Shown here: one piece after another, positions 1-7,845 of the stretch
Layout: every line of letters begins with the position of its first letter
Numbering within the stretch: position 1 is the stretch's first letter
Assembly: GCA_022511465.1 (NCBI GenBank)
Contig: JAFLRM010000021.1
Coordinates: forward strand, 1 to 56,173
Reading direction: 5' to 3'
DNA: 56,173 nt
Source of the DNA: Acetatifactor sp.
GTDB lineage: Bacteria > Bacillota > Clostridia > Lachnospirales > Lachnospiraceae
The notes under the pieces: generated by a model
Seen by the model: the letters and a program-made list of their open reading frames with translations, nothing else
The model's database searches: none
What the model was told of the DNA's origin: nothing
Program-made: the position numbers and the translations under genes

Positions 1-4
1 GTGG

Positions 5-79
5 CATGCTGATGAAATCAGCATGAATTCTGCGCTAGCAGAATCATTATACCATGTGTCTTGACAATCCAACAAGACA
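5..79. repeat. Three consecutive palindromes (stem-loops)
   Basis: Three inverted repeats follow each other: CATGCTGAT/ATCAGCATG at 5-25 (9 bp, 3-nt loop), ATTCTGC/GCAGAAT at 27-44 (7 bp, 4-nt loop) and TGTCTTG/CAAGACA at 57-79 (7 bp, 9-nt spacer). They surround a minus-strand promoter-like sequence, so they may be operators or the structured start of a transcript leaving the window. A terminator role for the neighbouring gene is less likely because none is followed by a run of T. Confidence 0.6.
46..75 (-). promoter_or_regulatory. Putative outward-facing promoter
   Basis: On the minus strand TTGTTG (70-75) is followed after 18 nt by a perfect TATAAT (46-51). Transcription would run off the left end of the window, straight into the two palindromes at 5-44. 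The gene it would serve is not visible. Confidence 0.4.
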
Positions 80-108
80 TCAATGCTTTATTTAGTATTT
101 AATAACTG

Positions 109-1986
109 TTATATTTCCGTGATTCCTTGATTTTGGGGTATATCTGCGAAAGATTCACAATCAAACCATTCCGGTTCCTCTCCCTTATAGGATGAAATCA
201 GGCTCTCATACTCCTCATTACTCCGCAGGTTGAACCGGGCCCCCTCGTTTCCTTCTAAATAGTAGTAATCATAATATAAATCGGAATCAGAGCTTTCTTC
301 CCAGACAAAATGAATCAATTCATGTACTTTTCCGTTATCATTAAAAGTATAGTATATTGTTTCCATACCATCATAGTTCTGTCCCCAGCGAACAATTCCG
401 TTGTCATATACTGTAAAGGACATATGGCTTGTATGTGTCTCTTGTACGTCATAGCAGATTAGCTTGTCATCCTGAACCCCCAATATGTACACCACTTCAC
501 TAGGGCTGTTATACATCTTGAAGACAAGCTCCGGATTGCCATCGTTATTTACATCCACAAGTGAGAAGCTTTTCCAAAAATGATCATCATACGCTACCCT
601 GTCATCAAAATAAGTCAGTTCCGTATTATAGTCATAACCTTCCGGCACAAAGGGATTTTCTACACGGATCTCATTCCGCAAAAAAGCCGCATACAGAGGA
701 TGAATATCAAAATCCGACAGGTACGCCTTTGCGCTTTCATGAGTAGTTTCCGTGTCAATCTCCCACTCAATGGAATATAATTTCCCCAAACCATTATATG
801 AAGCATTATATAGGGCAGATCCTCTGCCACGTAGCACAATTTTGCCATCTTTCTCATAAAGTCCTGTAAGTTCAGCCTGTATAAAATCAAAATCCTTATC
901 GTAATCCAGCAACTCCAGCCCGTAGGCCTCCGCTATCAGCTCTTCCATATTGTATGCGCCCAGGATCTTATAACTACCCATACCATTTACAAACTCAACT
1001 CCCTGAACCCTTTCAAAAGCTTGAATGCCCCATATCATATAGAGACATCCGGCATTCCGGTCCACCAGATAATCCACTACCGGAAATATCTCCATAGTAT
1101 CCTCCGGGGTTTGAATATAAATAGCATAGCCCTCTGCTTCCAAGGCAGGATCATCCACAAAATATGTATATACACGAATATCATCCTCATCATATTCGCA
1201 GACACAATTCTTAAAAAATATTTCTACTCCGGTATCAAATCCATCAAAGCTGAGAAGAAAACTGTCCTTTTGCGCCTCCGCCTTGGATTCCTCATTTTCT
1301 TCGCCATAATTATCTGTCTGCTGCAGTGTATCCTCAGAAACCGTTGTATTACGGCTGCTGATTATCAGCCCCAATGCCCAGAATGAAAACATGACGAGTA
1401 CGATAATAACAATGAAAGCTATCACCGTCCGCATATCTGTATATTTTTTTCCTATGGTAGTGCCACCTTGTACCTCCTGCATACAAGGTATACAAAACGA
1501 AACAAAATCGCTGTCCAGAGCCTCTCCGTTTGCCTCAATATTTTGCCGGGCAGTTTTCTCATGATACTCCAGTTCATGGATCAAAATAGGAATCTCTCTT
1601 CCAAATTTGTCTTTCAACAATCCCGAAGCATGAATGTCTTGAACAATGGTAACAAGCAGCTCCACAAATTTGGGGGTAATCTCATCTTCGCTATCCCATA
1701 AACCCTGCTCTGTGATCCACTCCTTGATATCCTCCGCCGTATCACCCTGTCCCAAACACATTTCTACATTTTGTATCCAAAAGGCATAATTCCATCTTGC
1801 CTCCTGTTCGTTGGAAGCCTCTGACGTACTCTTTTGTACCTGTCTTTCCGTATTATAACCTAACACTGCCACCGGACGACAAGGATCATCTTCTTCATCA
1901 AACACATACAGTGAAACGGCATAGATATCATCTTCCTGCCATTCGGATATCTTCTGTGCTATCAATCGCTGTATTTTTTCCTTCAT
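109..1986 (-). CDS. Membrane-anchored orphan protein, possible two-part fusion
   Basis: No function can be assigned. With the ATG at 1986 the product has 625 residues; the frame stays open to a TTG at 2130, but that would overlap the upstream gene by 59 nt. An AAGGAG lies 15 nt before the chosen ATG, which is rather far. Residues 1-168 look like a soluble domain found alone in other clostridia (from memory; features include an EDDP segment and HELEYHEKTARQNIEANGE). Residues about 187-209 form one hydrophobic helix, followed by an acidic linker and a large C-terminal domain with a DVNNDGNPEL (FG-GAP/VCBS-like) segment near its end. The C-terminal part is therefore probably extracellular. The two halves look like different families. 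The region is AT-rich compared with DNA right of 4 kb, and neighbours are small orphan proteins. Confidence 0.7.
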   Translation of the reverse strand: MKEKIQRLIAQKISEWQEDDIYAVSLYVFDEEDDPCRPVAVLGYNTERQVQKSTSEASNEQEARWNYAFWIQNVEMCLGQGDTAEDIKEWITEQGLWDSEDEITPKFVELLVTIVQDIHASGLLKDKFGREIPILIHELEYHEKTARQNIEANGEALDSDFVSFCIPCMQEVQGGTTIGKKYTDMRTVIAFIVIIVLVMFSFWALGLIISSRNTTVSEDTLQQTDNYGEENEESKAEAQKDSFLLSFDGFDTGVEIFFKNCVCEYDEDDIRVYTYFVDDPALEAEGYAIYIQTPEDTMEIFPVVDYLVDRNAGCLYMIWGIQAFERVQGVEFVNGMGSYKILGAYNMEELIAEAYGLELLDYDKDFDFIQAELTGLYEKDGKIVLRGRGSALYNASYNGLGKLYSIEWEIDTETTHESAKAYLSDFDIHPLYAAFLRNEIRVENPFVPEGYDYNTELTYFDDRVAYDDHFWKSFSLVDVNNDGNPELVFKMYNSPSEVVYILGVQDDKLICYDVQETHTSHMSFTVYDNGIVRWGQNYDGMETIYYTFNDNGKVHELIHFVWEESSDSDLYYDYYYLEGNEGARFNLRSNEEYESLISSYKGEEPEWFDCESFADIPQNQGITEI

Positions 1987-2071
1987 GGTTATTTTATCTA
2001 TCTCCTTCGAATTAACTTGAATACCACCATAATCTAACAATACAGTCAAAGCATGACTAAGCAATCGCAAT

Positions 2072-2578
2072 TTATTTATTCCGTCTTCTATACCATTCAT
2101 TCCAAAACGCAATATATCCGTTGCGAGCAAATTCGTCTACTGGTACTTTTTTAGGTGTACAGGATTTGTAAAATGCTTCAATTTTATCTGCAAAACTAAA
2201 AACTTCTCTCTTGTAATCAGCAATAGATACATATTCTTTTGTGCCATCTTCTAGTTCTAATATAACAGAATTTCCATCATGTATAACAGACCAGTCAATT
2301 CCATTAGGGCAACCTGAAATTGTTACATTATCTAGTGTTTCATTAGGAATCATGAAATGACCGCAACATGGCAACATCTGATTGTCGGTATTGATGATAT
2401 GATTTTCAGTCAAGGTTTTTAGCAAATAAAGTGCTGTTGCACTTATCGTAGCATCATATTCAAATTTGCATTTACCAATACAGACAATGGCATGACCATG
2501 CAAACACAGATCTTCAGAATTATCTTTACTTCCGTCAATCCATTCAAAATTTGTAGCATTTATCGAAAATAATCCCAT
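2072..2578 (-). CDS. Hypothetical protein, small soluble, immunity-like context
   Basis: I do not recognise a named domain. The product has 168 residues from the ATG at 2578, preceded by AGAGG seven nt upstream; the frame continues to 2623 but without a ribosome site. Visible features are an acidic, Cys-rich middle (LPCCGHFM, SGCPNGIDW) and a basic tail ending in FWNEWYRRRNK. There is no signal peptide and no membrane segment. It sits with two other small soluble proteins in an AT-rich patch, a setting typical of immunity or accessory proteins of polymorphic toxin systems, but no toxin gene is visible in the window. The role is inference only. Confidence 0.7.
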   Translation of the reverse strand: MGLFSINATNFEWIDGSKDNSEDLCLHGHAIVCIGKCKFEYDATISATALYLLKTLTENHIINTDNQMLPCCGHFMIPNETLDNVTISGCPNGIDWSVIHDGNSVILELEDGTKEYVSIADYKREVFSFADKIEAFYKSCTPKKVPVDEFARNGYIAFWNEWYRRRNK

Positions 2579-2702
2579 GTAATAACCTCTCAAATTTCCA
2601 TGTTTATTAGCGATTCTCAACATCAGAATTGTACCATAATCCTTTACAAGTTTCCATACAGAGGATAGAGAACAATGTCATTAAGTTTAGAAATCCACAA
2701 AT

Positions 2703-2736
2703 AAATTCCGCCTATTTGAAAAAATAGACGGAGTTT
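2703..2736. terminator. Hairpin in intergenic region
   Basis: Inverted repeat AAATTCCGcCTATT / AATAGaCGGAGTTT with a 6-nt loop and one mismatch. On the plus strand it is followed by CATTTTTTTG, on the minus strand by an AT-rich tract. It lies about 140 nt past the end of the VOC gene and may end that transcript. Confidence 0.45.
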
Positions 2737-2876
2737 CATTTTTTTGAATGTATGATATTATTTCGATAAACAGGAATTTGATGTTTGCTGCTTCAAGTTG
2801 CGGTTTTGCACTCAGGATAGGTAACTGTGCCTTCTCATATTTGCATCTCATTTTTCCAAAAGGTGACCATTTCACA

Positions 2877-3239
2877 TTACATAGGAGTTCCTACCTCAAT
2901 CATATTGCCATCTAAATCGTAAAAACGAATCACCTTTTGCCCCCAACTATGCGTCATAAGCCGATTGACATATTGAACCGAGGGATATATTTTTTCCAAT
3001 TTCTCAATAAATGCTTCTATGTCTTGTTCTTCAAAATACAGTTCACAAGAATTACTTTTCGGAATAATATCTTTTCTCAAGAACTTCTTCCAAATTTTTT
3101 CGTCTTGGAGTACGAGGCCTTCCGTCAAAATCATATTGCCATCATTGTCAAGTACCATATCAAGGCCGAACAAGTCGTGATAAAAATGTTTCGATTTTTC
3201 AATATCTTTAACAACAATCAAAATATTCTTTAATTTCAT
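2877..3239 (-). CDS. VOC-superfamily protein (glyoxalase/bleomycin-resistance fold)
   Basis: Small vicinal-oxygen-chelate fold protein, 120 residues. The start is the ATG at 3239, 9 nt after GGGGGAG. The N-terminus (LKNILIVVKDIEKSKHFYHD) and the C-terminal FYDLDGNMIEVG are the usual two ends of a VOC module. The typical second metal ligand, Glu of the IEVG strand, is present. Members include glyoxalases, dioxygenases and antibiotic-binding proteins, so the substrate cannot be told. It lies in the AT-rich accessory patch between two orphan genes with its own ribosome site. Likely cytoplasmic. Confidence 0.85.
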   Translation of the reverse strand: MKLKNILIVVKDIEKSKHFYHDLFGLDMVLDNDGNMILTEGLVLQDEKIWKKFLRKDIIPKSNSCELYFEEQDIEAFIEKLEKIYPSVQYVNRLMTHSWGQKVIRFYDLDGNMIEVGTPM

Positions 3240-3304
3240 TTTCCGGATCTCCCCCAATTTTGATTCATCCAGCTCTACAAATTCCTGTTTATGCTTTCGC
3301 TTTA

Positions 3305-3793
3305 TTAAAATGCCATATCTTTATAGCCAATCTCATCTATTTCCTCATTTACATAATGGACACCTATTCCGTTATCGTCAAGATCTTCACCACCCCATGT
3401 CCTTGAAAAAAGTATGTATATGCTTCTTTTATTTTGTTGTGCAAAATCCCATGCAACAACAATAGTCTCTAATGTTACTGCCTGTAAGAGAGCTTCTTTC
3501 GTTTTAATTTCCGGCCACCATTCTTTTGCTTCTTCCTCATCTTCTGGGCCATAGCTATAGAATTCGTCCTCATTATAATATTTGATTAACGCTTCTATCA
3601 GATTTTCCTGCAGTGTTGGCCATTTCTTGATAAAATCTTCAAATGCCACTCGCTGTCTTTGGGTAATTTCATCCTCATCTCCATGTATCAATATATCTAC
3701 GGAACATATAGATCCTCCAAAATCTAATGTTTGTTTTCCCCACCAGCCATAATCGTCTTCTTGTGTTAATTCACCAAATGTTTGATCTGTCAT
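3305..3793 (-). CDS. DUF6985/DUF2004-like protein, possible immunity protein
   Basis: Soluble, strongly acidic protein of 162 residues. It opens with MTDQTFGELTQEDDYGWWG, the sort of start seen in the DUF2004/DUF6985 group, which is often found near toxin-immunity loci; this assignment is from memory of the family's look and not from a search. A GGAG lies just before the ATG. A good promoter is found about 90 nt upstream (3885-3913), so this is probably the first gene of a short transcript that may include the VOC gene. No catalytic motif is visible. Confidence 0.75.
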   Translation of the reverse strand: MTDQTFGELTQEDDYGWWGKQTLDFGGSICSVDILIHGDEDEITQRQRVAFEDFIKKWPTLQENLIEALIKYYNEDEFYSYGPEDEEEAKEWWPEIKTKEALLQAVTLETIVVAWDFAQQNKRSIYILFSRTWGGEDLDDNGIGVHYVNEEIDEIGYKDMAF

Positions 3794-3884
3794 GGTTTTA
3801 CTCCTTCTTAATTCAAATTTATAAAATTCATTAAATTTCCAATTCTACTACTACAATGTAAAAAGGACTTTATATTTACCTTAT

Positions 3885-3913
3885 ATTCTATATAGAATTT
3901 TTAAGAAAATCAA
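3885..3913 (-). promoter_or_regulatory. Putative sigma-A promoter of the DUF6985-like gene
   Basis: TTGATT (3908-3913) and TAGAAT (3885-3890) separated by 17 nt on the minus strand, about 90 nt before the start codon at 3793. Confidence 0.5.
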
Positions 3914-3960
3914 TAAACATTAAATAAGTGTGTTCAATTTGTAAACTACTTAATGCATGT

Positions 3961-4008
3961 AAAAAAGTTGCCCAGGATTGTCTTATAACAATTCCAAGCA
4001 ACTTTTTT
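3961..4008 (-). terminator. Rho-independent terminator after fakA
   Basis: Long imperfect hairpin, outer stem AAAAAAGTTGC/GCAACTTTTTT with an inner GGATTGT/ACAATTCC stem. The run of T works in both directions; fakA ends 46 nt before it on the minus strand. Confidence 0.85.
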
Positions 4009-4053
4009 AATACTTGAATTTTCGGGAAGCTTATTTTGCAATATCTCTATTGC

Positions 4054-5745
4054 TTATTCAACGGAGATCACATAGTAATAGATGGGTTGACCGCCGTACT
4101 GGAGCTCTACATCGCAGGAGGGATATTTGTCTGCGATGAGGCTTCGCATATTCTCGGCATCCGCTTCGGTCACGTCGGCACCGTAGTAGATGCTGATAAG
4201 TTCGGCATCTTCGTCCATCATGTTATCCACCATCTCGCTGGTCACAGTGGTCACGTCCTGTCCTACGGAGAGAATTCCTTTGTCACCGATGCCCATGTAG
4301 TCATCTTTTTTGATCTCTTTGTCGTCGATGGTGGTGTCGCGCACAGCGTAAGTCACCTGACCGGTCTTGACGTTCTCAATCTCCTGGATCATGGTCTCCT
4401 CATTCTCATCCGCCGAAAGTTCAGGGACAAAGTTGATCACCGCGGTGATGCCTTGTGGGATGGTCTTGGTAGGGATAACGAGGAGTGTCTTGTCTGTCAC
4501 AAGCTCGGCTGCCTGGTTGGCAGCGAGGATAATATTTTTATTGTTGGGCAGGATGAAAATGGTCTCTGCGTTAACCTGATCCACAGCATTCAAAATATCG
4601 GCTGTACTGGGGTTCATAGTCTGACCGCCCTCAATAATGTAGTCCACACCAAGGCTGCGGAAAATCTCGTTCACACCGTCGCCGATGGAGACTGCAATAA
4701 AGCCGAAAGGTTTGGCGGGAGCCGTGGATACTGCGATCTCTTCAGCAATCTCCTCTGCGCCCTTGCCTTCCTTCTCCGCCATCTTGAAGAGCTTCTCCTG
4801 ATGCTCCAAACGCATGTTGTCAATCTTTATATTGGACAGCGCACCGTACTTCAGCGCTTTCTGGATCGCCAGACCGGGATCATTAGTGTGGACATGCACT
4901 TTGACCACATTATCGTCCGCAACGCACACGATGGAATCTCCGATGGACTCCAGATAAGCCTTGAAATCACTTTCTGTCTTTTTATTGAAATTCTTGTTCA
5001 GAAGAATGATAAACTCGGTGCAGTAGCCAAATCTGATCTCGGCCTTGGCCTGTACCTCGAGGGACCTCTCCGCCCCATCTTTCTTTTTCTCAGGTACCGG
5101 AGCAAGGGAAAGATCAATCTCCTTGCCCAGAAAGGCGTCGTAAGCACCACAAAGAACCTCCACGAGTCCCTGCCCGCCGGAATCAACCACACCAGCCTGC
5201 TTCAAGACAGGAAGCATCTCAGGAGTCTGGCTTAAGACATACTTGGCATGTTCGATGATAGTGCCGAGAAAAGTCTCCATATCCTCCACACCGTCCTGAG
5301 CAAGCTCCTTCGCCTTGTCGGCACCGCCCTTTGCAACAGTGAGAATGGTGCCCTCCTTGGGCTTCATAACAGCTTTGTAGGCGGACTCTACCGCTTTGTC
5401 AAAGGCCTCCGCCAGAACAGGAATGGTCAATACCTCTTCCGTCTTAATGCGCTTGGTAAAGCCACGAAAAAGCTGGGAAAGGATCACACCGGAGTTGCCT
5501 CTTGCACCGCGCAGAGAGCCGCTGGAAATAGCTTTACAAAGCGCCTCCATGGTAGCACCCTCCCCCAGAGCAGAAGCCTCTCTGGCTGCGGACATGATCG
5601 TCATAGTCATATTGGTACCGGTATCGCCGTCGGGAACGGGGAACACGTTCAACTCATTGATCCATTCTTTTTTATTTTCCAGATTCTTTGCACCGGCTAA
5701 GAACATTTTTGAGAGCATCTTAGCGTCGATTTGTTGTAAACCCAC
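4054..5745 (-). CDS. fakA: Fatty acid kinase FakA (DAK2/DhaL domain, YloV family)
   Basis: Phosphorylates exogenous fatty acids held by a DegV/FakB protein, giving acyl-phosphate for phospholipid synthesis. The 563-residue length is normal for the family. The N-terminal DhaL domain (about 1-200) has the ADP/Mg-binding motif NVFPVPDGDTGTNMT; the middle and C-terminal domains match the long YloV form and the protein ends with PIYYYVISVE. The start is GTG at 5745, 9 nt after AAGGAGG. The Asp23 gene yloU lies 14 nt upstream, as in many Firmicutes, and a strong terminator follows. A DegV partner is encoded at 45751. Function follows from the family; the ORF is unbroken. Confidence 0.93.
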   Translation of the reverse strand: MGLQQIDAKMLSKMFLAGAKNLENKKEWINELNVFPVPDGDTGTNMTMTIMSAAREASALGEGATMEALCKAISSGSLRGARGNSGVILSQLFRGFTKRIKTEEVLTIPVLAEAFDKAVESAYKAVMKPKEGTILTVAKGGADKAKELAQDGVEDMETFLGTIIEHAKYVLSQTPEMLPVLKQAGVVDSGGQGLVEVLCGAYDAFLGKEIDLSLAPVPEKKKDGAERSLEVQAKAEIRFGYCTEFIILLNKNFNKKTESDFKAYLESIGDSIVCVADDNVVKVHVHTNDPGLAIQKALKYGALSNIKIDNMRLEHQEKLFKMAEKEGKGAEEIAEEIAVSTAPAKPFGFIAVSIGDGVNEIFRSLGVDYIIEGGQTMNPSTADILNAVDQVNAETIFILPNNKNIILAANQAAELVTDKTLLVIPTKTIPQGITAVINFVPELSADENEETMIQEIENVKTGQVTYAVRDTTIDDKEIKKDDYMGIGDKGILSVGQDVTTVTSEMVDNMMDEDAELISIYYGADVTEADAENMRSLIADKYPSCDVELQYGGQPIYYYVISVE

Positions 5746-5759
5746 GGTAAACTTCCTCC

Positions 5760-6119
5760 TTAATCAATCACTCTTACACCTTCAACAAAGATGTTGATCT
5801 TCTCTATCTCCATTCCGGTAAACTCTTCCACTTTGTATTTTACGCTGTCTACAAGATTGTCTGTCACAGCAAGAATGCTGACGCCATAGGCCACGATCAC
5901 ATGAAACTCAAGAAACAGTTTATTATGTTTGCGGGATACATTGATTCCCCGGGTAATGCTTTCTTTCTTCAAAAGTCTCACCAGTCCGTCTTTCACGTTG
6001 ACGCCGGCCATACCTACGATACCAAAGCATTCGACAGCCACGCTGCCCGCATATTGGGCGATCACCTCATTGTTAATGACAATGTTTCCCATATGAGTGT
6101 TCATAGAAGAAGCTTTCAT
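5760..6119 (-). CDS. yloU: Asp23/Gls24 family envelope stress protein (YloU)
   Basis: Asp23-family protein of 119 residues, complete. The family is membrane-associated through partners and linked to envelope stress. The N-terminal segment (NIVINNEVIAQYAGSVAVE) and the middle repeat region are typical, with no membrane helix of its own. The start ATG follows GGAGGTACAAT. It is cotranscribed with fakA, 14 nt downstream, a widely conserved pairing whose reason is not settled. The upstream intergenic region is shared with rpmB, which is divergent. Confidence 0.92.
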   Translation of the reverse strand: MKASSMNTHMGNIVINNEVIAQYAGSVAVECFGIVGMAGVNVKDGLVRLLKKESITRGINVSRKHNKLFLEFHVIVAYGVSILAVTDNLVDSVKYKVEEFTGMEIEKINIFVEGVRVID

Positions 6120-6223
6120 ATTGTACCTCCTTTACGATTTCAGACATATATGTTATATTTTAACAGCTTTCCCATAAAAAAGAAATATTAAAATCAAAAA
6201 TATAAAAAAAGAAATATTAGTGC

Positions 6224-6252
6224 TTGCTTTTATTTACTTTTTCTGGTAAAAT
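6224..6252 (+). promoter_or_regulatory. Putative rpmB promoter
   Basis: TTGCTT (6224-6229), 17-nt spacer and TAAAAT (6247-6252), about 85 nt before the rpmB start. Confidence 0.6.
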
Positions 6253-6337
6253 GTCACTGTTGTGAGTTTTGCTCACAGAATTTCAGGCAAAAGTATATTA
6301 TGCGCACTATCTGCGCAGAGGTTGAGGAGGTGTCAAG

Positions 6338-6523
6338 ATGGCTAAGTGTGATATTTGTGGTAAAGGCATTCATTTCGGTAATAACGTAAGCCATTCTCAT
6401 AGAAGAAGTAATGCAGTCTGGAACGCTAATGTTAAAAACGTTAAGTGCAAGGTGAATGGCGCTGCCAAGAGACTGCATGTTTGCACCAGATGCTTAAGAT
6501 CTGGCAAAGTTGAGAGAGCTTAA
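6338..6523 (+). CDS. rpmB: 50S ribosomal protein L28
   Basis: Structural protein of the large ribosomal subunit, 61 residues, typical Firmicute length. The two zinc-ribbon Cys pairs are intact (CDICGKG near the start and CTRCL in the tail), so this is the zinc-binding C+ form. GAGGAGGTG precedes the ATG. It is a single-gene unit with its own promoter and terminator and is one of the few plus-strand genes here. Confidence 0.98.
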   Translation: MAKCDICGKGIHFGNNVSHSHRRSNAVWNANVKNVKCKVNGAAKRLHVCTRCLRSGKVERA

Positions 6524-6553
6524 TAGATGTTGCAAACGCCTGGTAAAGACATA

Positions 6554-6588
6554 AAAAGAGAGATGGGAATTTCCTATCTCTCTTTTTT
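6554..6588 (+). terminator. rpmB terminator
   Basis: Stem AAAGAGAGAT/ATCTCTCTTT followed by T residues, 30 nt after the rpmB stop codon. Confidence 0.9.
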
Positions 6589-6648
6589 ATTATCTTTTCA
6601 CCATTTTTATGTATGGAACCAGATCACGCCGATCTCATATTTACAATA

Positions 6649-7194
6649 TCAATCTTCTCGCCTGCGCCGCTGGTATTCCTTGTTGATCAGCTGAGACAGC
6701 TCCTCGTCCCCAAACAGGTTGTCCGGGTGAAAAATCTTCACCAGATCCCTGTAGCGCTTGCGCAGACCCAGAGAATTGCTAACGCTGCGGAACAAAACCT
6801 GCCCGACATCATCGTTCCCAATACCGGTCCTTTGCTCCAGAAGAAGCCGTTTCTCCTCCGCGAAGCTCTTCTTCTCCCGTTCCAGAGACTTCCGATCCTC
6901 CTCCAAATGCCGGAAACCGTCCTGAAGGATCGCCATCTTCTTGTCAAAAAACAGATTCTCCTCTTTCAGACGTTTGCGTTCAATGACGGAACGGCGGTTT
7001 AGATCCTCCATCTCATCACGAAACTGGACACGCTCTTCCAAGAACTTGTCCCTCGTCTCCGCAAGCTCCTGTCTTTCCGTCTCCAACTGCATACGCTCAT
7101 TCTCTAGACGCATATTCTCCTGAAATAGCCAAAGCTTTGCAGTCTTTAGCTCCTCCACGCTCTCAGCGCGGATTATTTCTTCCCAATCAATCAT
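6649..7194 (-). CDS. Coiled-coil protein with C-terminal J-domain-like segment
   Basis: 181 residues with an unusual plan. Residues 20-122 are a highly charged coiled coil rich in Glu, Arg and Lys. Residues about 130-178 resemble helices II and III of a DnaJ J domain, with KRYRDLVKIFHPDN holding the HPD tripeptide (156-158) needed to stimulate Hsp70. No glycine-rich or zinc region is present, so it is not DnaJ itself; it may be a class C J protein that brings Hsp70 to a coiled-coil partner. It follows a 47-residue membrane protein and gerW, all on the minus strand, suggesting a shared transcript and a possible sporulation link. The HPD is seen directly; the role is inferred. Confidence 0.8.
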   Translation of the reverse strand: MIDWEEIIRAESVEELKTAKLWLFQENMRLENERMQLETERQELAETRDKFLEERVQFRDEMEDLNRRSVIERKRLKEENLFFDKKMAILQDGFRHLEEDRKSLEREKKSFAEEKRLLLEQRTGIGNDDVGQVLFRSVSNSLGLRKRYRDLVKIFHPDNLFGDEELSQLINKEYQRRRRED

Positions 7195-7205
7195 ACAATA
7201 GCCCC

Positions 7206-7349
7206 TTACCAGCCGTCGCAGAAGCAGTTGTACCCTACAAATAATAACAGAGAAGTGATGATCAGACCTATCAGCCTGTTGTGGATAATGATCATCAAAA
7301 GCATCCCAATTGCAATGAAAAAAACAACCAAACCAATCATTTTGCGCAT
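7206..7349 (-). CDS. Small membrane protein, 47 residues
   Basis: A short open frame starting MRKMIGLVVFFIAIGMLLMI and ending YNCFCDGW. Two hydrophobic helices (about 4-22 and 28-41) are separated by a short basic turn HNR, so it is an inner-membrane hairpin peptide. It fills most of the space between gerW and the J-domain gene, 11 nt before the latter, in the same direction. Its composition and the Cys-containing tail resemble small proteins I remember from other Lachnospiraceae. The ribosome site is weak (a GACGGA about 8 nt upstream). Function unknown. Confidence 0.7.
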   Translation of the reverse strand: MRKMIGLVVFFIAIGMLLMIIIHNRLIGLIITSLLLFVGYNCFCDGW

Positions 7350-7420
7350 GATGAAATCCGTCTTTACATTCTTCTCTCTATTATATGCAGACAGTTACGA
7401 CTGTTGAACCCCTACTTGGT

Positions 7421-7828
7421 CTACTTCGCTCCCTCCTCGGGAAAAGCAATATCCACTACCTCCGCATCGGACATCTCATTGTCCTTCGGTTTCGAAATTT
7501 TATCCACAATATCAGGAATCATGTCAAGGATCTTGGTGACGGTATCCTGATTCTTAATGTTCACCAGCTTGGTGTAGCCGTCCCGGATCACAAGCACTGC
7601 GCTGGGTGTCATCTTGCCGCCTAAGCCTCCCGCTCCGGATGCGGAACCTTTTTGATTGTTGTTGCCGGCTCCCGCTCCCACGCCAAAGGACACATCTACA
7701 AGCGGCAAAATAATGGTGTCGCCAATCTGCGTGGGTTCTCCAACCACCGTCTTGGTGGAGAGTACGGCATCCATTCCTTTGAGCAACGAGTCAACCACTC
7801 CCTGAATCTGATTTTCCTTATCTGCCAT
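7421..7828 (-). CDS. ytfJ: GerW family sporulation protein (YtfJ)
   Basis: Homologue of Bacillus GerW/YtfJ, a spore inner-compartment protein needed for normal germination with certain nutrients. 135 residues, full length. It shows the family core (TKTVVGEPTQIGDTIILPL) followed by SFGVGAGAG and a Gly-rich stretch, and ends in an acidic tail. GGAGG precedes the ATG. The DUF2953 gene lies directly upstream, the same order as ytfI-ytfJ in Bacillus, which supports the call. It implies the host can sporulate or descends from spore formers. Confidence 0.93.
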   Translation of the reverse strand: MADKENQIQGVVDSLLKGMDAVLSTKTVVGEPTQIGDTIILPLVDVSFGVGAGAGNNNQKGSASGAGGLGGKMTPSAVLVIRDGYTKLVNIKNQDTVTKILDMIPDIVDKISKPKDNEMSDAEVVDIAFPEEGAK

Positions 7829-7845
7829 TGTTAGCCTCCATTCTG

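Noticed and set aside
2687..2875. Minus-strand open frame of 62 codons after the VOC gene
   Set aside because: Starts at GTG without a ribosome site, overlaps the intergenic hairpin, and shows no protein-like features. A degraded fragment is possible.
4036..5235. Plus-strand open frame of 399 codons
   Set aside because: It is antisense to fakA, has His/Val/Leu-rich composition from the opposite strand, and no ribosome site. The minus-strand fakA frame has clear family motifs.
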